DNA of 64,000 nt from Bemisia tabaci (GCF_918797505.1 NC_092793.1:42334243-42398242), one strand, 5' to 3'. Shown: positions 1 to 12,239, counted from the stretch's first letter. Numbers and translations are program-made. The notes: a model not told the origin generated them from the letters alone.

Positions 1-1652
1 TTAACCAAAAAAATTCCCTTTCACCCCTCCAAGGAGGTTGATAAAACCAAGTAAGTAACTATGAGATGGCAAAAAGCTCTCTTTTAAATTCTCAGGGTCC
101 ATCAAGGCCACATATGTCCAAAAACTTACTCTATATGGTTTAAAAAAAAGAAACAAAAAATAATCCCTTAACAATAAGAAAATTTAAAAAAAAAAAAACA
201 AAAACAAAAACCGATTATGTGGTTCACAGATATGTACATAAATCCTTCGAATGAACTTGAAATCACAAAATCGGTCGAGAAAATTTAAATGAATTTTCTC
301 CTTCAATTATGAGTTCCGCAACAAGCACGACTCGCTTGAAGCTTACCATACACGAGCCGCAAGAAACTAATTTCTTCTTTCTTACCTACTGATTGTGAGG
401 AGAGCGGGAGCATTTACTTTTTCCTTCATTTATACAGGATGCAACAAGCATGACTCTTGCGTTTGCAGAAACCCTTTCATTAAGGAGATCGCGAGAGCCT
501 TTACCGCGTTCATTTCCAAAAGGGATTACTCCAGAATTTCATGCATTTTAATAATTTAAACGATTCATCTGTTCTTCTCTTCTCTCCTTCTGTCCATTGA
601 CAGAGATACACAATTTTTCCGACTCACTGACGCGACCGGCTCGATGCGTAAACAAGTGTGGATTACCTCTAAGGTATAAAAAAAAAAAAAAAAAAAAAAA
701 AAAATCAGAATAACACATCACAGCATGGGTGTGAGTTTTCTTATATCGAAACTTAATTCAATTTCTTTAAGTAACTCCTCTTGTCAAATGGGACCCATTT
801 CGTGAAAATGAAAAAAAGGAAAAGTAAACGAAAACTTTTAGCCTTCTCACCATCCAAATCATATAGTAAGCTTACAGTAAAAGCAACCATGATTTAGATG
901 CAGCGAAGTTAATCGAAAGAGTCTGAAATGTACCTATGTGGTAAAATGGGTCCACTTGTAAAACTGAAGCTGGCGTCAGGGATAAAAAGGCATCGTTTCA
1001 CTGACAGCATCGAGCCGGTCGCGTCAGTGAGTCGGAAAAATTGTGTATCTCTGTCAATGGACAGAAGGAGAGAAGAGAAGAACAGATGAATCGTTTAAAT
1101 TATTAAAATGCATGAAATTCTGGAGTAATCCCTTTTGGAAATGAACGCGGTAAAGGCTCTCGCGATCTCCTTAATGAAAGGGTTTCTGCAAACGCAAGAG
1201 TCATGCTTGTTGCATCCTGTATAAATGAAGGAAAAAGTAAATGCTCCCGCTCTCCTCACAATCAGTAGGTAAGAAAGAAGAAATTAGTTTCTTGCGGCTC
1301 GTGTATGGTAAGCTTCAAGCGAGTCGTGCTTGTTGCGGAACTCATAATTGAAGGAGAAAATTCATTTAAATTTTCTCGACCGATTTTGTGATTTCAAGTT
1401 CATTCGAAGGATTTATGTACATATCTGTGAACCACATAATCGGTTTTGTTTTTGTTTTTTTTTTTTTTAAATTTTCTTATTGTTAAGGGATTATTTTTTG
1501 TTTCTTTTTTTTAAACCATATAGAGTAAGTTTTTGGACATATGTGGCCTTGATGGACCCTGAGAATTTAAAGAGAGCTTTTTGCCATCTCATAGTTACTT
1601 ACTTGGTTTTATCAACCTCCTTGGAGGGGTGAAAGGGAATTTTTTTGGTTAA
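1..1652. repeat. Foldback (long inverted repeat) element
   Basis: Positions 1-647 and 1007-1652 are near-identical inverted copies of each other, separated by a 359-bp unique spacer. The arms differ mainly in A/T homopolymer length. Both outer ends read TTAACCAAAAAAATTCCC, so the element may start with CC and be flanked by TTAA. The left side is the window edge, so neither the true outer end nor a TTAA target duplication can be confirmed. I see no coding potential in arms or spacer. It could be a TTAA-type MITE/foldback element or an inverted-repeat assembly artefact at a contig end. Confidence 0.8.
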
Positions 1653-2408
1653 TAAGATGTAACACGTCAATTTCCTCGACCGGATTTTTTGCCCGAAAAT
1701 GTTTTTGAGGGTTTTTGTAGTTTATGCACTTACATGAACGCATACAATAATTTAGCACCTCTAGTCCCGATAGGTCAACGGCCTTATGAAAGAAATCGGG
1801 AATTCCATCTTTGGTCTAACTTGGGTCGGCGTCTAAAAGCAGCGACCGAGACCCGAATTGGGTCCTTGACCTGCACCTGTTCATCGGGAGGACAAGGAAA
1901 GAGCGAAAGATAGGTGTCACTTCGACTGCTAGAGCTACCGGGCCTTACACATCCGTGTGGGGTGATGACACTTCGCGTCGGATCCGGAGGTGCGCGCGCA
2001 GGCACAGAGTAAGGGAGGCCTGAGATAGAGAGTGATGAGAGGGGAGGGGAGAAAGAAAAGGACAGAAACCGGAGAGAATTGCCAGGCATTAGGATTCGGA
2101 CCCCCACTCCTTTCGATAACCGGCCGAGAATGTAAAGGTTTGCGCGGGCATTTTGAAATGCGCAGAAATCTGAACTTTCATCGCGGCGTGCATAGTTTCT
2201 CCGCAAATAATGATCGCGGAAAGAAGCTGATTGCACATAACTGTTCAGCATACTATAATCTTTGTAGTAACGTTAAGAAAATTTCGCAAGTCTGGCTTAT
2301 GTCTGAGCAAATCGCCCAGATGCATCGAAAAACATGGAAAAAAACGACAGATTTCGGCGAAGCGCCACGTGGTGGCGGTTTTCTCAACTACAGTAGTAGG
2401 GATCCACC
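1653..2408. other. No recognised gene
   Basis: Mixed-composition sequence with short open frames on both strands, none with recognisable domains or splice-linked continuation. I see nothing supportable beyond unclassified repeat-like sequence. Confidence 0.4.
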
Positions 2409-2584
2409 TTAAACAGAGTCCAGACAATTTCTCGAAAAAATCGAAAATTTGGCAACAAAGATGGCGTCGGGACGGACTCGGGACATCGTCCGAAAATTCT
2501 GAAAAAAATGGAGCGTTATTTTTACGCCAAAACGCAACTTTTTAGCACTAGCCATCTTGGAATTTCGAAAAAGTTTAGAACGGG
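2409..2584 (+). repeat. Dispersed repeat, copy A
   Basis: About 175 bp closely matching 18586-18760 in the same orientation. Shared blocks include AACAGAGTCC, a run around AAAATTTGGCAACAAAGATGG, and TAGCACTAGCCATCTTGGAA. The copies differ by scattered substitutions, as expected for old copies of one interspersed repeat. The family is unknown to me. Confidence 0.75.
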
Positions 2585-3099
2585 GAACCCTCCTCCAGCC
2601 CCGAAAAGCCCATTTTTCAGGGAATTTTCACGTTTTATTTCAAATCTCCCGCATTCTTCGACGATAATGCACCAATTTCATCAAATATACATGAGACCAA
2701 TCAGATTCTTGGGTAAAACATTCAAATTTATCGAACCCTATTTAGACCCCTAAAACAAATCGTAAAATCGTGAGTTTTAATTTTTTCAGATTTTAGCAGT
2801 TTAAAACTTTCAGTATACAATTAAATAAAAATTACATAACTTAAAATATGTATTTACAAAATACAAAAGAACACATGAAAAGTTGGTTGATTTATTTAGG
2901 AACTAAATTAATGACAAAACGTGATCTCGATAGTAAAAGTTTGTGCATAAGTCGACCTTTGAGCTGGAACCGGCAATACTCATGACCTAAAAAATTGAAA
3001 TCAAACTAGTTTATAATTACGAATAATATTTTTTAGATGAGAGTTGATTGAATCACCAATCGAAATATTCCTCAGCTGTAGATTCGTAATTTCTGAACA
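2585..3099. other. No recognised gene
   Basis: AT-rich sequence after the dispersed repeat. No domains, tRNA signals or strong inverted repeats were seen. Confidence 0.4.
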
Positions 3100-3847
3100 T
3101 ACAGGGTGCCCTACAAGTCCGCACTCCCCTTCTAAAATGTTCCCTAATTTTTAGTTTTTGATACGGAAGTTGGGGAATGTTTCTAGGTCGAGGATAACTA
3201 CTTTTTGGCACCAAAATTGGGGAGGCAGCCCCTAACATATTTTTTTTTTTTTCAAATGTTAACCCTCCCCCCCTCCTTGTTCGAAAGAGGATAAAAAAGA
3301 CATTATTTCGCGCAATCCGCAATCCACAATCTTCATATCCTTTCAAGATGGCAGCCGAGAATGACGGGAAATGAGCATATTAGCTGCCTTGTCGATGGGT
3401 TCATCTGAATCTTGGTATCCGGGGATTTTTTGAGACGAGGAAACGACCCAAAAGAGGTTTGCATAGTCGACCTTATAGGGCGCGAAGCTACCTAATTTTT
3501 TAAAATTATTTGATTAACTTAAAACTTTTTTGAAAACCGATTATATAGCACTTACTTTCTTATTGTTCTCTACGCACTATGGCCATTTCGAGCGGGCAGG
3601 CCGCCCATCTTCAGGTATTGGTATGGAAAGGTTCAAAAATCCGGCGTGATAGCCGCGCCAGCGCAGTTATTATCGCTGCTCTCGTCCTCTCGATCAGCTA
3701 ATTTCTTATCAGATGTTTTCACTACATTCTCCTTGTATGAACTGAATAAGATTGGCGGTGTTGTCAATGTCGTCACACAGCTCTCTAATTGAAAGTTAAG
3801 GAGCTTTTTATTTATATGACGGTCTATTTCTAATTGTTCGAGTACAT
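3100..3847. other. Left inverted arm and 3' flank of the Penelope-like element
   Basis: The first roughly 270 bases are the left inverted arm. The rest (about 3370-3847) is the 3' flank of the minus-strand Penelope-like element. It has a GC-rich patch near 3585-3660 and no open frame with recognisable content. No hammerhead-ribozyme core was recognised. Confidence 0.4.
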
Positions 3848-4408
3848 TTAATTTTTGCCTTTATTACACTCTCTAATTAGGTTTACTTTGCACTTATGTG
3901 GGTTGCAATTAGAGTCTCTCAGGTGGTTTGATATTGAGGAATGATTTTTTCTATTATTGTTTGCATTATTTTTATGTTCTTGAAATCTTTTTTGTACTGT
4001 ACGTCCAGTTTGACCTATGTTAATTTTTCCACATTCACAAATAATCTTGTACACTCCACTTCTTTTAAGTGAGTCTATTTTTTCACCTGTGTTGATGAGT
4101 AGGTTACCCAGATTTATTTGATTGCTGTATGTTATCTTCACTTTGTTTTTGGTGGATCTTTTTATTTTATCTGACAGATTATTAAAGAAAGGGATTGAAA
4201 CCCAAGCTAAGTCGTTTGCCGTTTTCCCGCCAAATAGGAGTTTTTCTCTTTTTATTTTAGCTTTCCTTCTGACTAATTTTAGGATGTCCTTCTTATTGTA
4301 TCCATTGTTTTCAGCTATGTTTATTATAGAATTTAGCTCCTTATTATACGCTATTTTGTCTATAGGTACATTAACCAGTCTATAGCACATGCTATGAAAT
4401 GCAGACAT
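3848..4408 (-). pseudogene. GIY-YIG endonuclease domain of the Penelope-like element
   Basis: This 186-residue frame begins in the linker after the RT thumb. It contains IPFFNNLSDKIKR, then the nuclease SGVYKIICECGKINIGQTGR followed by R.QEHKNN and a histidine/asparagine-rich stretch. The pattern GVYKI ... NIGQTGRT ... R..EH is the GIY-YIG fold (one Tyr is replaced by Asn in the YIG position, giving NIG). In Penelope-like elements this domain nicks the target DNA. The C-terminus ends close to the element's 3' edge. The frame is open but isolated from its RT by breaks. Confidence 0.85.
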
Positions 4409-5680
4409 TTTATGCTGCCGCTATGGTACGAGTTTACGGGAATTATTGAGTCGGTATAACAATCTTTCCTGAAAATTTCGAACTTTAGTCTGCCATTTTT
4501 TATTTTTATGGTCAAATCTAGGTGGTTAAGTCTGTCCACTCCCTTTTCGGCTTTGAATGTAATTCTTGGCTGAATTTCGTTTATATCTTTTAGAAATTGT
4601 CAAATTCTCTCCACGAACCCATCCATATCAGAAAGCAGTCATCAACGTACCTATAGTATGCCTGAAATTTGTTTTTCCATTTCTTAAGACTGCAGATAAT
4701 GTTGTCTATGTCGTCCATGAAAACGTCTGCTAGGAGGGGAGATGTCGAGGCTCCCATCCCTAACCCACCTAAAAATTGGTAGAATTGATCGTTATATTTA
4801 AAATAGTTGTGGCTAGAGCAAATTCTAGGAGTTTGATATATTCCTCAATTTCTTTATTGGACGTTGTTGAATGGATTTTCATTACTTTTTCCGTTCTCTT
4901 TATGGCTACCCTGTTGTCGACATTATTGAATAAATTCTCTACGTCCAATGAAACTAATTTGGCATTTTTTGGGAGTTTGATATTTTTTAGTTTCTCAGTT
5001 AAATCGATGGAATTTTTTACCCCATATATGGGTTTCCACTTTACATAATTCTGGAATATGTTAACGAGGTGGCTTTCTAGTTCAGACGTGGGACTGTTTT
5101 TGGTTGAAACTACTGGTCTGATTGGAACCTCATTAATCCCCACTTCTTCTGAGGCTTTATGAATTTTTAGGTAGCCCTTTAGTATCGGGGGTCTAGGGTT
5201 CATTTCTTTTAAGAAGCTAGAGTTTTTTATAGTTTCTCTACACGACGAGAGTAACTCATTTACTTTTTGTTTTATAGTGGATGTTGGGTCTCCCTTGTAC
5301 ACTTGGATTCTATTCTTGGTTATGAATTCAATAACTCTATTGTGATACTCAGTTTTCTTCATTATGACTAGAGTATTGCATTTATCCGCTTTTGTGATAG
5401 TTAGATCCTTATCTTTGATTTTGGCTTTTATGTCTTTTAAGGCTCTATGAACTTTTAGGTCTTCCTTTGATGCCCTATGTTCCTTTTGTGTTTCGTAGTA
5501 TATGTCTACTGAGTTCATGATATTGTTCAGGATTCCTTTATCTTTAATTTTAGTATTAGCATCCACTACTAGGTCGATCAGGATTTTTTCTATATTAGAG
5601 GGGGGAGGACAGTACTTAATCCCTTTGTTAAATAAATCCATCTCTTCTGTAGTGAAAATTTCCTCGGATAACTTGCACAC
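4409..5680 (-). pseudogene. Penelope-like reverse transcriptase core
   Basis: From 5680 down to 4769 an open frame of about 300 residues carries KADKCNTLVIM, PILKGYLKIHK, PIRPVVSTKNSPTSELESHL and motif A as LVSLDVENLFNNV. It stops at 4769, but the adjacent frame continues with GGLGMGASTSPLLADVF (primer-grip/motif B region). The catalytic motif YYRYVDD follows at 4638-4658, with both aspartates intact. A one-base shift near 4600 is needed to go on into the thumb region (LNHLDLTIKIKNG). These are Penelope-type RT signatures. At least two frameshifts make it a pseudogene. Confidence 0.85.
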
Positions 5681-5896
5681 TTTAGGATCCCAATTAATTA
5701 CATTTCTTTGAGGTGCAATCCGTTGGTTTTGAAGCAGGCTCCTAAGCTTTATGTCTAGTTTTTGTCTTTAGTTATGGACAACTATACTAATTTTTAAATG
5801 TACTTTATCATCAAATGATCTGAACTCTATATGATGCAGCTTTTCCAGTAGTTCTAAGTGTAAACACATGATCATTTTATATAGATGGTCTCTTTT

Positions 5897-6157
5897 TTAA
5901 TATTTGAATTGGCATTCCCATTTCAAAGTTGTTTGCATTAACTTCAATTTTAGAGGGTCGTCTACAAGTTTTGGGAACTTATTTCGAATGAAGTTGGGGA
6001 GAATACCTGATTTTTTGCATTTCGATAAGAATTCTAGGTCGAGTGAGACTAACTTGCATTTTTCCTTCAACTTTCCATACATCCGTGATTGTCCTCCGAG
6101 CGTCCCTCCTTGGAGCTTCCTTATCCAGTTATCACTATGTTGTTGCATATTGCACAT
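5897..6157 (-). pseudogene. Penelope-like element, N-terminal region fragment
   Basis: An 86-residue open frame containing KLKEKCKLVSLDLEFLSKCK and GILPNFIRNKFPKL. These resemble the segment upstream of the RT fingers in Penelope-like proteins (a leucine-rich FL..C...GILP.F pattern). A frame break of about 200 bp separates it from the downstream RT segment. It has no independent start; I treat it as part of the same broken polyprotein. The assignment rests on context plus a weak motif resemblance. Confidence 0.55.
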
Positions 6158-6169
6158 TTTTCAAATTGA

Positions 6170-6606
6170 ATAATAACACAATTAGGGAATAGTTAAAAAC
6201 TGATTTCTTTGGTCTTGTTATTATAATTATTATTACAAGAGTTATTAAAAACTTTATGATTTCAGTACTGTTGAAGATTTTATAAAACCATTACCATGAG
6301 CCCGAATCATGCTAATTAAAATAGATAGTCCAAGCACTCTTTCTGTAATGAGCAAAATTATAAGGTATAGTATGTTATAAGTATAGCATGTTATAGTATG
6401 TACAAAAAAGTCTTAAGTTAATCAATTAATTTGTGTAGTGCCGATAAAATTTTAAAAAAATGTGCAACATGCAACATACTAATTTTTAAATTCATCAAAG
6501 CCTCTTCAAAATGGCGAGAAGTTGGCATTAAAAAAAAAAAATAAATAAAAATTGAGAACCGCTCACCAGTTGTATCTTTCTCGTCTCACTCCCCCCCCCC
6601 CCCCCC
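6170..6606. other. AT-rich flank of the Penelope-like element
   Basis: Very AT-rich with no gene. It ends in an 18-base C tract at about 6589-6606. Confidence 0.4.
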
Positions 6607-6900
6607 GATATTGAGTTTCAGATAAATTCATCGAAAAAAACTAAAATGCCAATTTACCGCCATTGTAAAAATGCTTCGATGACTTTAAAAAATAAGACCA
6701 GATTTGTATTTTCCATTCCAAAATACCCCTGGATACTGAATTTGATGCAAGTCCATTGAGAAACGTCACAAATACCAATTTACCGCCATTATGAAAAAAA
6801 TTAGCTTTTTTGAAGAAGTCTCATCATATTCGTTTATCTAGTCTCAAAATTTGCCCGGATACTGAGATTAAGATAAATCCATCGACTAAGAGCAATAATG
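6607..6900 (+). repeat. Short tandem array, about 124-bp period
   Basis: About two and a half diverged units starting with GATA(C/T)TGA and carrying the motif ATGCCAATTTACCGCCATT (near 6646, 6773 and, altered, 6888). Units are spaced about 124 bp. The array abuts the right inverted arm of the 3100-7191 element. Confidence 0.5.
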
Positions 6901-7191
6901 CCAGTTTTCCCACCATACTTGGCCGCCATTGTGAATAAAAATAAAGATAAGGATTGCAGATTGCACAAAAAGGTTTTTTCTTTATCCCTTTTTGAACGAG
7001 GTACTACAAAGGAGGGAGGGGCTGCCATTTGAAAAACAAAAAGTTGGGGGCCGTCTCCTCAATTTTGAATATGCCAAAAAATAGTTCAATTTGACCTAGA
7101 AAAATTCCCAAAGTTTCGTATGAGTAGCTCAATTAGGGAAAATTTTAGAAAGGGGGTGGGTGAGGGGTCCGGACTTTTGAGACACCCTGTA

Positions 7192-8647
7192 TACCACAAC
7201 CACTCACACCGATGCGACTGATGGAAAAGATGATGTGACAGGTTTTGTGTCTGCCTTAGTGTAAGATCCCCCGCTCAGCTGATTTGAACTGAGCACGCAT
7301 GATGGATGAAAATGTTGATGATTCCTGGCTTTGGATTAGCCCTGCTATGTTCGTTAGCAGTTCCCATTTTCCAACCTATTGCTGGTATTGATTCAATACA
7401 GCCACAATATTGGGAGATTAGCTCGCATTCAATGACTGTAAAAAACTTGGGACAACGTTAGGGGATAATCTTGTTACAATCTTAGTGTGATACTGCGCCA
7501 AGGTTACCGCACCTCATTTTTAGGGTTAGAGTCAGGGTCGAACTTTGATAGGACAATGTTAAAGGATTGGAGAAGTAATATTAAAGAAAGGTTTTAAACA
7601 CTTGGTGGAAAGCTTAAGTAAAGTTGTGAATTTAAGCTTGTCAAATGAAATTCTGGTGAAGTGACCAAATTATACCATAGGATGTCAAATTTTTGATTGG
7701 GCGAGAAAATATCTTAATTAGAGCAGATCAGAGTACTTTTCAGAACTACAAAAAATGATTCTACAATTTAAATGGACTGTGGGACGATTTGTAATTCTAA
7801 GAAATGGTAAGTTGTTGTGGTCAGATATTACTAATAGAGCTGATCTGAATTTATTGTTGCATACGATCAGGACCTGTGCCATAAAGGAATGGCTCCTGTT
7901 TACGAATTAAGTAAAATATAAAATAAAATGTTGATTTTAAGATTAGGAGGCCTCAGTCTCTTCTTTTTCCAGTCATTGGCAAGCATATTGAGTCAGGAAT
8001 AATGCCAAAACACAGGAACATTCGAGTTCATTGAAGAGAGAAACTTCCCTCCCCAGCATATGGTATCAACTCCGTCCATTATTCTTTGATAGTTTTCTGG
8101 ATCTTAATGGCTATTTAATAAGACGATCAAAAGACTAAATTGTTAGATGAACACATGATTTTCAAATGACATTCACACAAACACATGATTTCCCGAAACT
8201 TTTCAGGTGCTAGGAATGATCAAGAAGTTTCATCATTCCATTCTGTTTCTTACTCTGTCTGATTTTCATTCCGTGACTTATGCATTGTAAGAGCTAGTTT
8301 CCTGAAAATGCAGAGGTCTTTAATAAAGGTAAAGTTAAGGCAGCCGATTTCTTCAAAGTGCAGAGCTCAGCATGGAAATAAGTTGAACTACTGTTCGTAA
8401 TATTTTCTATGCCAACTCAGCTTTGCCTTGAGAGAGTAAAAAGGTAGCCTAAAGCTTTAGCTGTTCCTTCTTCCTATGGACTACGTTTCTTCTAAACTCA
8501 CTTGACTGCTGAGGTGAATCACTCAGGTCCAAGTGCAGACATGCTATTTCTCTTCATTGAGCTTCGTTTACAGGTGGATTCACCGCAACATACTCCTTAT
8601 TACTAATAATAAAAAATGACAAAATATAAAAAGTTATGATGACATAC
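7192..8647. other. THOC6 intron or 3' flank, no exon recognised
   Basis: The last THOC6 coding exon would be expected downstream (lower coordinates) of 8648 on the minus strand. It should encode a final WD repeat ending in a sequence like DVFTN.GYR. I could not find it here or further left. No other gene is visible. Confidence 0.4.
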
Positions 8648-8887
8648 CTTGGTTGGATCTAGTTGGTATGCAACAGAATACACAGTTATTTGAGAGGTTT
8701 CTATTTCAGCCTGAATTTTATCTTTGTAACTTAAGAAGAAGACAGATGAAGAAGCACCAGCTGCCAGCACTTTGTCCTCTAAGAATTTAGACACATGGAT
8801 TCCTTCATCTTTCACCGATTTAAATATAGTTCCCACTGAGAGTGTCCGAACATGCCATAGCGCTAAACGTGGTCCTCCTCCACAAAC
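8648..8887 (-). CDS. THOC6: THO complex subunit 6 (THOC6), exon encoding C-terminal WD repeats
   Basis: This 240-nt phase-0 exon is bounded by a TTCTTAG acceptor (AG at 8888-8889) and a GTATGT donor (8647 downward). It encodes 80 residues starting VCGGGPRLALWHVRTL and containing EDKVLAAGASSSVFFLSY. The first block matches the very characteristic THOC6 VCGGGP.L.LWH..(T/S)L segment. It joins in frame to the preceding exon, which ends ..EQWM, giving the family's WMVCGGGP. THOC6 is a WD40 beta-propeller subunit of the nuclear THO/TREX complex, coupling transcription to mRNA export. The exon carries no stop or frameshift, so the gene looks intact. Confidence 0.87.
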
Positions 8888-8942
8888 CTAAGAATTCACC
8901 AAATCAATTTATGGCTATTCAATTGAATGTTTAAAACAAGCA

Positions 8943-10376
8943 GGAAGCTCCAACGCATTCGCGTCGGAGAGCGGCTCTGGCGACAGTAGTTGTAGTCAAG
9001 AATGAGGGCCTAGACACATTTTGTCACTGATGTACAATCCGACAACTGTCGATTCATGTTTTGTAACTTAGCAGATTTACGTAGCCGGTGTATAAATGTG
9101 TATTGGCCCTTGATATGCAGAATGCATGGCACTATCACTTGTTGTATACTTTTAATTTTGAAGGCTCTTTGGAGGTCCGCATCCTAAAAAATCTCTCCCA
9201 CAGTATTTTTTTTAACTTGTCGTTGTGATTGGGCGCCAATTTCTTTCAATTGAGTGATCATCTTCTTTTTTTGTCAAATAACTAGTTTGTGCAACAATAA
9301 GACTGAAACTGACTGTAACTGAAATTTTGTCTTTTTAGATATTTGGTTATTTTGTATTTATTAGATTGTATATTTTCACAGCCCTGTGATAAGAAACTTT
9401 GGAATGCATGGTTGATAAGTCGTTTAGCGAGGCTGCAAAAAATTTGCATTTTTATATCTGAAATTGTAGGTAATGGTTTTGAATATCGAATTGCGATATA
9501 TTACACGGTTAAGATAGGGCTATATGTCTTGTCGTAAGCGGCGACATAGAGTCGATGTCATTTCAATAATCGCCCCGATGGCCACGGTAATTGTGTGCCG
9601 TCTGCCCACGTAGCAAATGGGAGGCGAAAATGGAAGTCATCAGTGCATCGGTGAGTGTTGAACGTGAAAATTGCGCGGGCCGCGCAAATTTCGCGATCAT
9701 CGATGTGTCGGGGCTGAGCATCCATCATTTTCTATCTTGTTTTGAAGCTATGTGAGTTGTGATAAAGTACATAATTTTTTTGTATTATATTACTGTATAA
9801 ATAGTGTAAAATTTGTACAGAACTTTGTACAAAATAGTTTCTTGTAAAAAGTGTGGACGACGTGGCAGTAGCCACGTCGTTTCCATACAAACTCCCAATA
9901 CGCCGCAAGTACCACAAATGCCCATGTTAACCAAATCACCTCATCATCCATTTTTTAAGGACACAATTTTTAATTCAAATCAACTTACTTTATCAAAACT
10001 CCAATCGTTTATCAAATAACATATATCGAGTCATTTTAACAAAATCAAAGACGGCATAATATCATTTATCACACAGCCAAAAACCTAACCTAGAAACCAC
10101 GATGTTTACAAACTCAAATTGGAGAACACTCATTGGTCCAATAATAAAAATTGATTTGCCGCCTTTTTTCTTTGCAAGCAAAACGTGTGAACATGTCTGA
10201 AAATGGGATCGGGCGTCAACACTCAACGATGCACTGATGACTTCCATTTTCGCCTCCCATTTGCTACGTGGGCAGACGGCATTAGACGTTTACGGTTTCC
10301 TTGGTAACCTTTGTTTGCTATCAGCTGATATCGAGTAATATGACTAGGAAGCTCCAACCCAGTGGTTGGAGCTTCC
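8943..10376. mobile_element. Non-autonomous TIR element in a THOC6 intron
   Basis: It starts GGAAGCTCCAAC at 8943 and ends in the inverse GTTGGAGCTTCC at 10376. The right end is itself a hairpin (10347-10376). A second, longer inverted pair lies inside at about 9590-9670 and 10205-10285, around GCCGTCTGCCCACGTAGCAA and its complement. A tight hairpin with GACGTGGCAGTAGCCACGTC sits at about 9857. No transposase is present. No convincing target duplication was seen, so outer boundaries are approximate. Confidence 0.5.
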
Positions 10377-11767
10377 TTAACCGCGAAAACTTTAAAATTC
10401 AAATTTTCAAATTTTGAACGTAAAGTACATTTTTTCCATCACAAGATTAAAGCACAGACAAGTTTTGAATTATTGACTGTATCACCATGATTCCAAAAAT
10501 ACACTACACAACATAGCATTGGCTAACAATAAAACAATATGCAATAAAATAAAGTCATGACAAGGAACATAGCCGAAAATGGCGCCGATTCCCATTAACC
10601 AACGCGCGGTCTCTCCAATGTAACATGGTCCAATGATACTCCCCAGCTGGGACCGTCCGGAATAGCAGCTCTAGTGCAAGCACCAGAGCCGCTAAAAGCT
10701 TAAAAAGAAACCTAACAGCATGGCAGGCGATTGTCATTTTTGAGTTTAGTGTTGAAAATACATAATAAACGCCTAGGAAACTTGAATCAGTGGAACAAAA
10801 GTTTTGTTGTTGCAGTGCTTGCTAGGGTATGTAGGGTACTATAGCCTTTCAAGCTTCCTTAATTTTAATTTCTGATAAGGCTAATTTCCGGTGCTCTACC
10901 AAACCGATTTTCATGACTGTTTTGGCTATTGACAGGCAATTGTGTCTAGATGAGTTCGCTTTGTTTAGATTTTGAAAATATAACAAAGGTTTCTGTATGG
11001 TTTGATTTTTGGTTTTGTGGTTTTTGAGGTTTTTGTATGACGTGGTCAAGTTGCAAATTCTCCCATTTAAACAATGTAAATTTGTATTTTTTGTCACAGT
11101 TCGTTTGAGCCTTTCACTGGGCCGATTCTATGACTTCTTCGGCTATTGACAGAAGATAGTCCCTAGATGCGCCCGCTGTAATTGGATTTTGGAAATAAGA
11201 CCCAGGATTTTTTTTACATCAGAGTCGACCAGAGAGCTTACAAAGAGGGGCAAAATTTGAAATTCCCGCCAATGAAAAATAACGCGAATTTCAAATTTAG
11301 CGGAAAGTTGAACTAACCGGGGATACTCTAAACGGGAAATTTTAAATCTTGGTCTATTAGTAGGGTAGGGGAAGTGAATCGAATAATTGCTACAGACTAT
11401 CCAAAAGTGACGGAAAGCTTCGTTCGGTCAGTTTTGTTTCAGTCTTGACGTGACGTTAGGAATAAATGCTGATTTGTTTATTCGATATTTATTGTAGTGC
11501 AGGCGCAAATGCAGCTTTGAAGCTTGGGGCGGAGAAACATGGAACTGGAGAACCCAATCGTCGGTTTAGTTCACTAGATCCTCTGCCAGGCACCGCTAGT
11601 GTCGCCGCTGACTGGAATCGGGGGTCCTTCTTTATCCTCTTAGTCAGTGGCATAGCTACGATGACCGCGCCGAATTCGTTGAGGCAGAAACCGGAGACAA
11701 AAGAAAAGAGTATTTATACCTGTATCTCAAATCGATCATCGCCCGGTTCGCGATCGAAGAGCGACCA

Positions 11768-12092
11768 GAGAGTATGGAAAGTTAGAGGCCCGACCGGATA
11801 GGGAAGAATTGAAACAGAAGTTAAGCCGTGAACAAGAAGTTGCGTGCGCTGGCGCGAGAGTGCGCGGCGGGCGGGATTCCCATACTACTGCGCTCATAGG
11901 CCAAGCGAGAGTTGCGGACGGACAATGTATGAATAATTGATTACGAGGAGGAGGTTCGGCAGTAACATAACCACCGCCAGTCACTGGAAAATAATAGAGA
12001 ATAGTAGTTGCGTACGTTGCCAGCGAGCGCCTCTATTTCATGTTCTTGGAATAAAGTCGGGCCTCTGACCTTCCGTCCGTACTCTCTGCCGT
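11768..12092. repeat. Inverted repeat pair
   Basis: AGAGAGTATGGAAAGTTAGA plus GGCCCGACC near 11768-11798 is inverted at about 12056-12092 with a few mismatches. The loop is about 250 bp. It is probably a small MITE. No coding potential. Confidence 0.55.
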
Positions 12093-12239
12093 GTACTAAT
12101 GCGAAAAATCGTATGGAATACGGGGTGAGAGAGTAGAACTCTGCTCAGAAGGCCCTCACTATTACCAAATTAAAGACAATTATGTGAGGTTGATTTATGG
12201 ATTTAAAAAGGATCCTTATTTTAACGCTTTCTTACTCAC

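Larger units (their letters stand above)
3848..6170 (-). mobile_element. Penelope-like retroelement, decayed, with GIY-YIG endonuclease
   Basis: Read on the minus strand in order: an N-terminal segment (6157-5897), the reverse transcriptase core (5680-4409) and a GIY-YIG endonuclease (4408-3848). This order of RT followed by C-terminal GIY-YIG is diagnostic of endonuclease-bearing Penelope-like elements. The reading frame is broken between 5897 and 5680, near 4770 and near 4600, and by in-frame stops, so the copy is not functional as it stands. The reading-frame content stays easily recognisable, so decay is moderate. Confidence 0.85.
3100..7191. mobile_element. Inverted-end element (ACAGGGTG termini) containing a Penelope-like element
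   Basis: The left end (TACAGGGTG at 3100) and right end (CACCCTGTA ending 7191) are inverted. Diverged inverted similarity continues inward for about 250-300 bp on each side. Matching blocks include the AAGTCCG start, TTCTAAAAT-TTCCCTAATT, TTTCTAGGTC, GCAGCCCCT and a GCAATCCGCAATCC-like stretch. The arms are clearly older than the internal sequence boundaries suggest. The interior holds a Penelope-like element on the minus strand and, next to the right arm, a short tandem array. I cannot assign a superfamily. Similar CAGGGTG ends recur at 26876, 33051 and 34898. Confidence 0.6.
8888..12239. other. THOC6 intron (exons 12240-12402 to 8648-8887)
   Basis: The intron holds the TIR element at 8943-10376 and an inverted-repeat pair at 11768-12092. 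The remainder is AT-rich with no recognisable gene. Confidence 0.7.
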
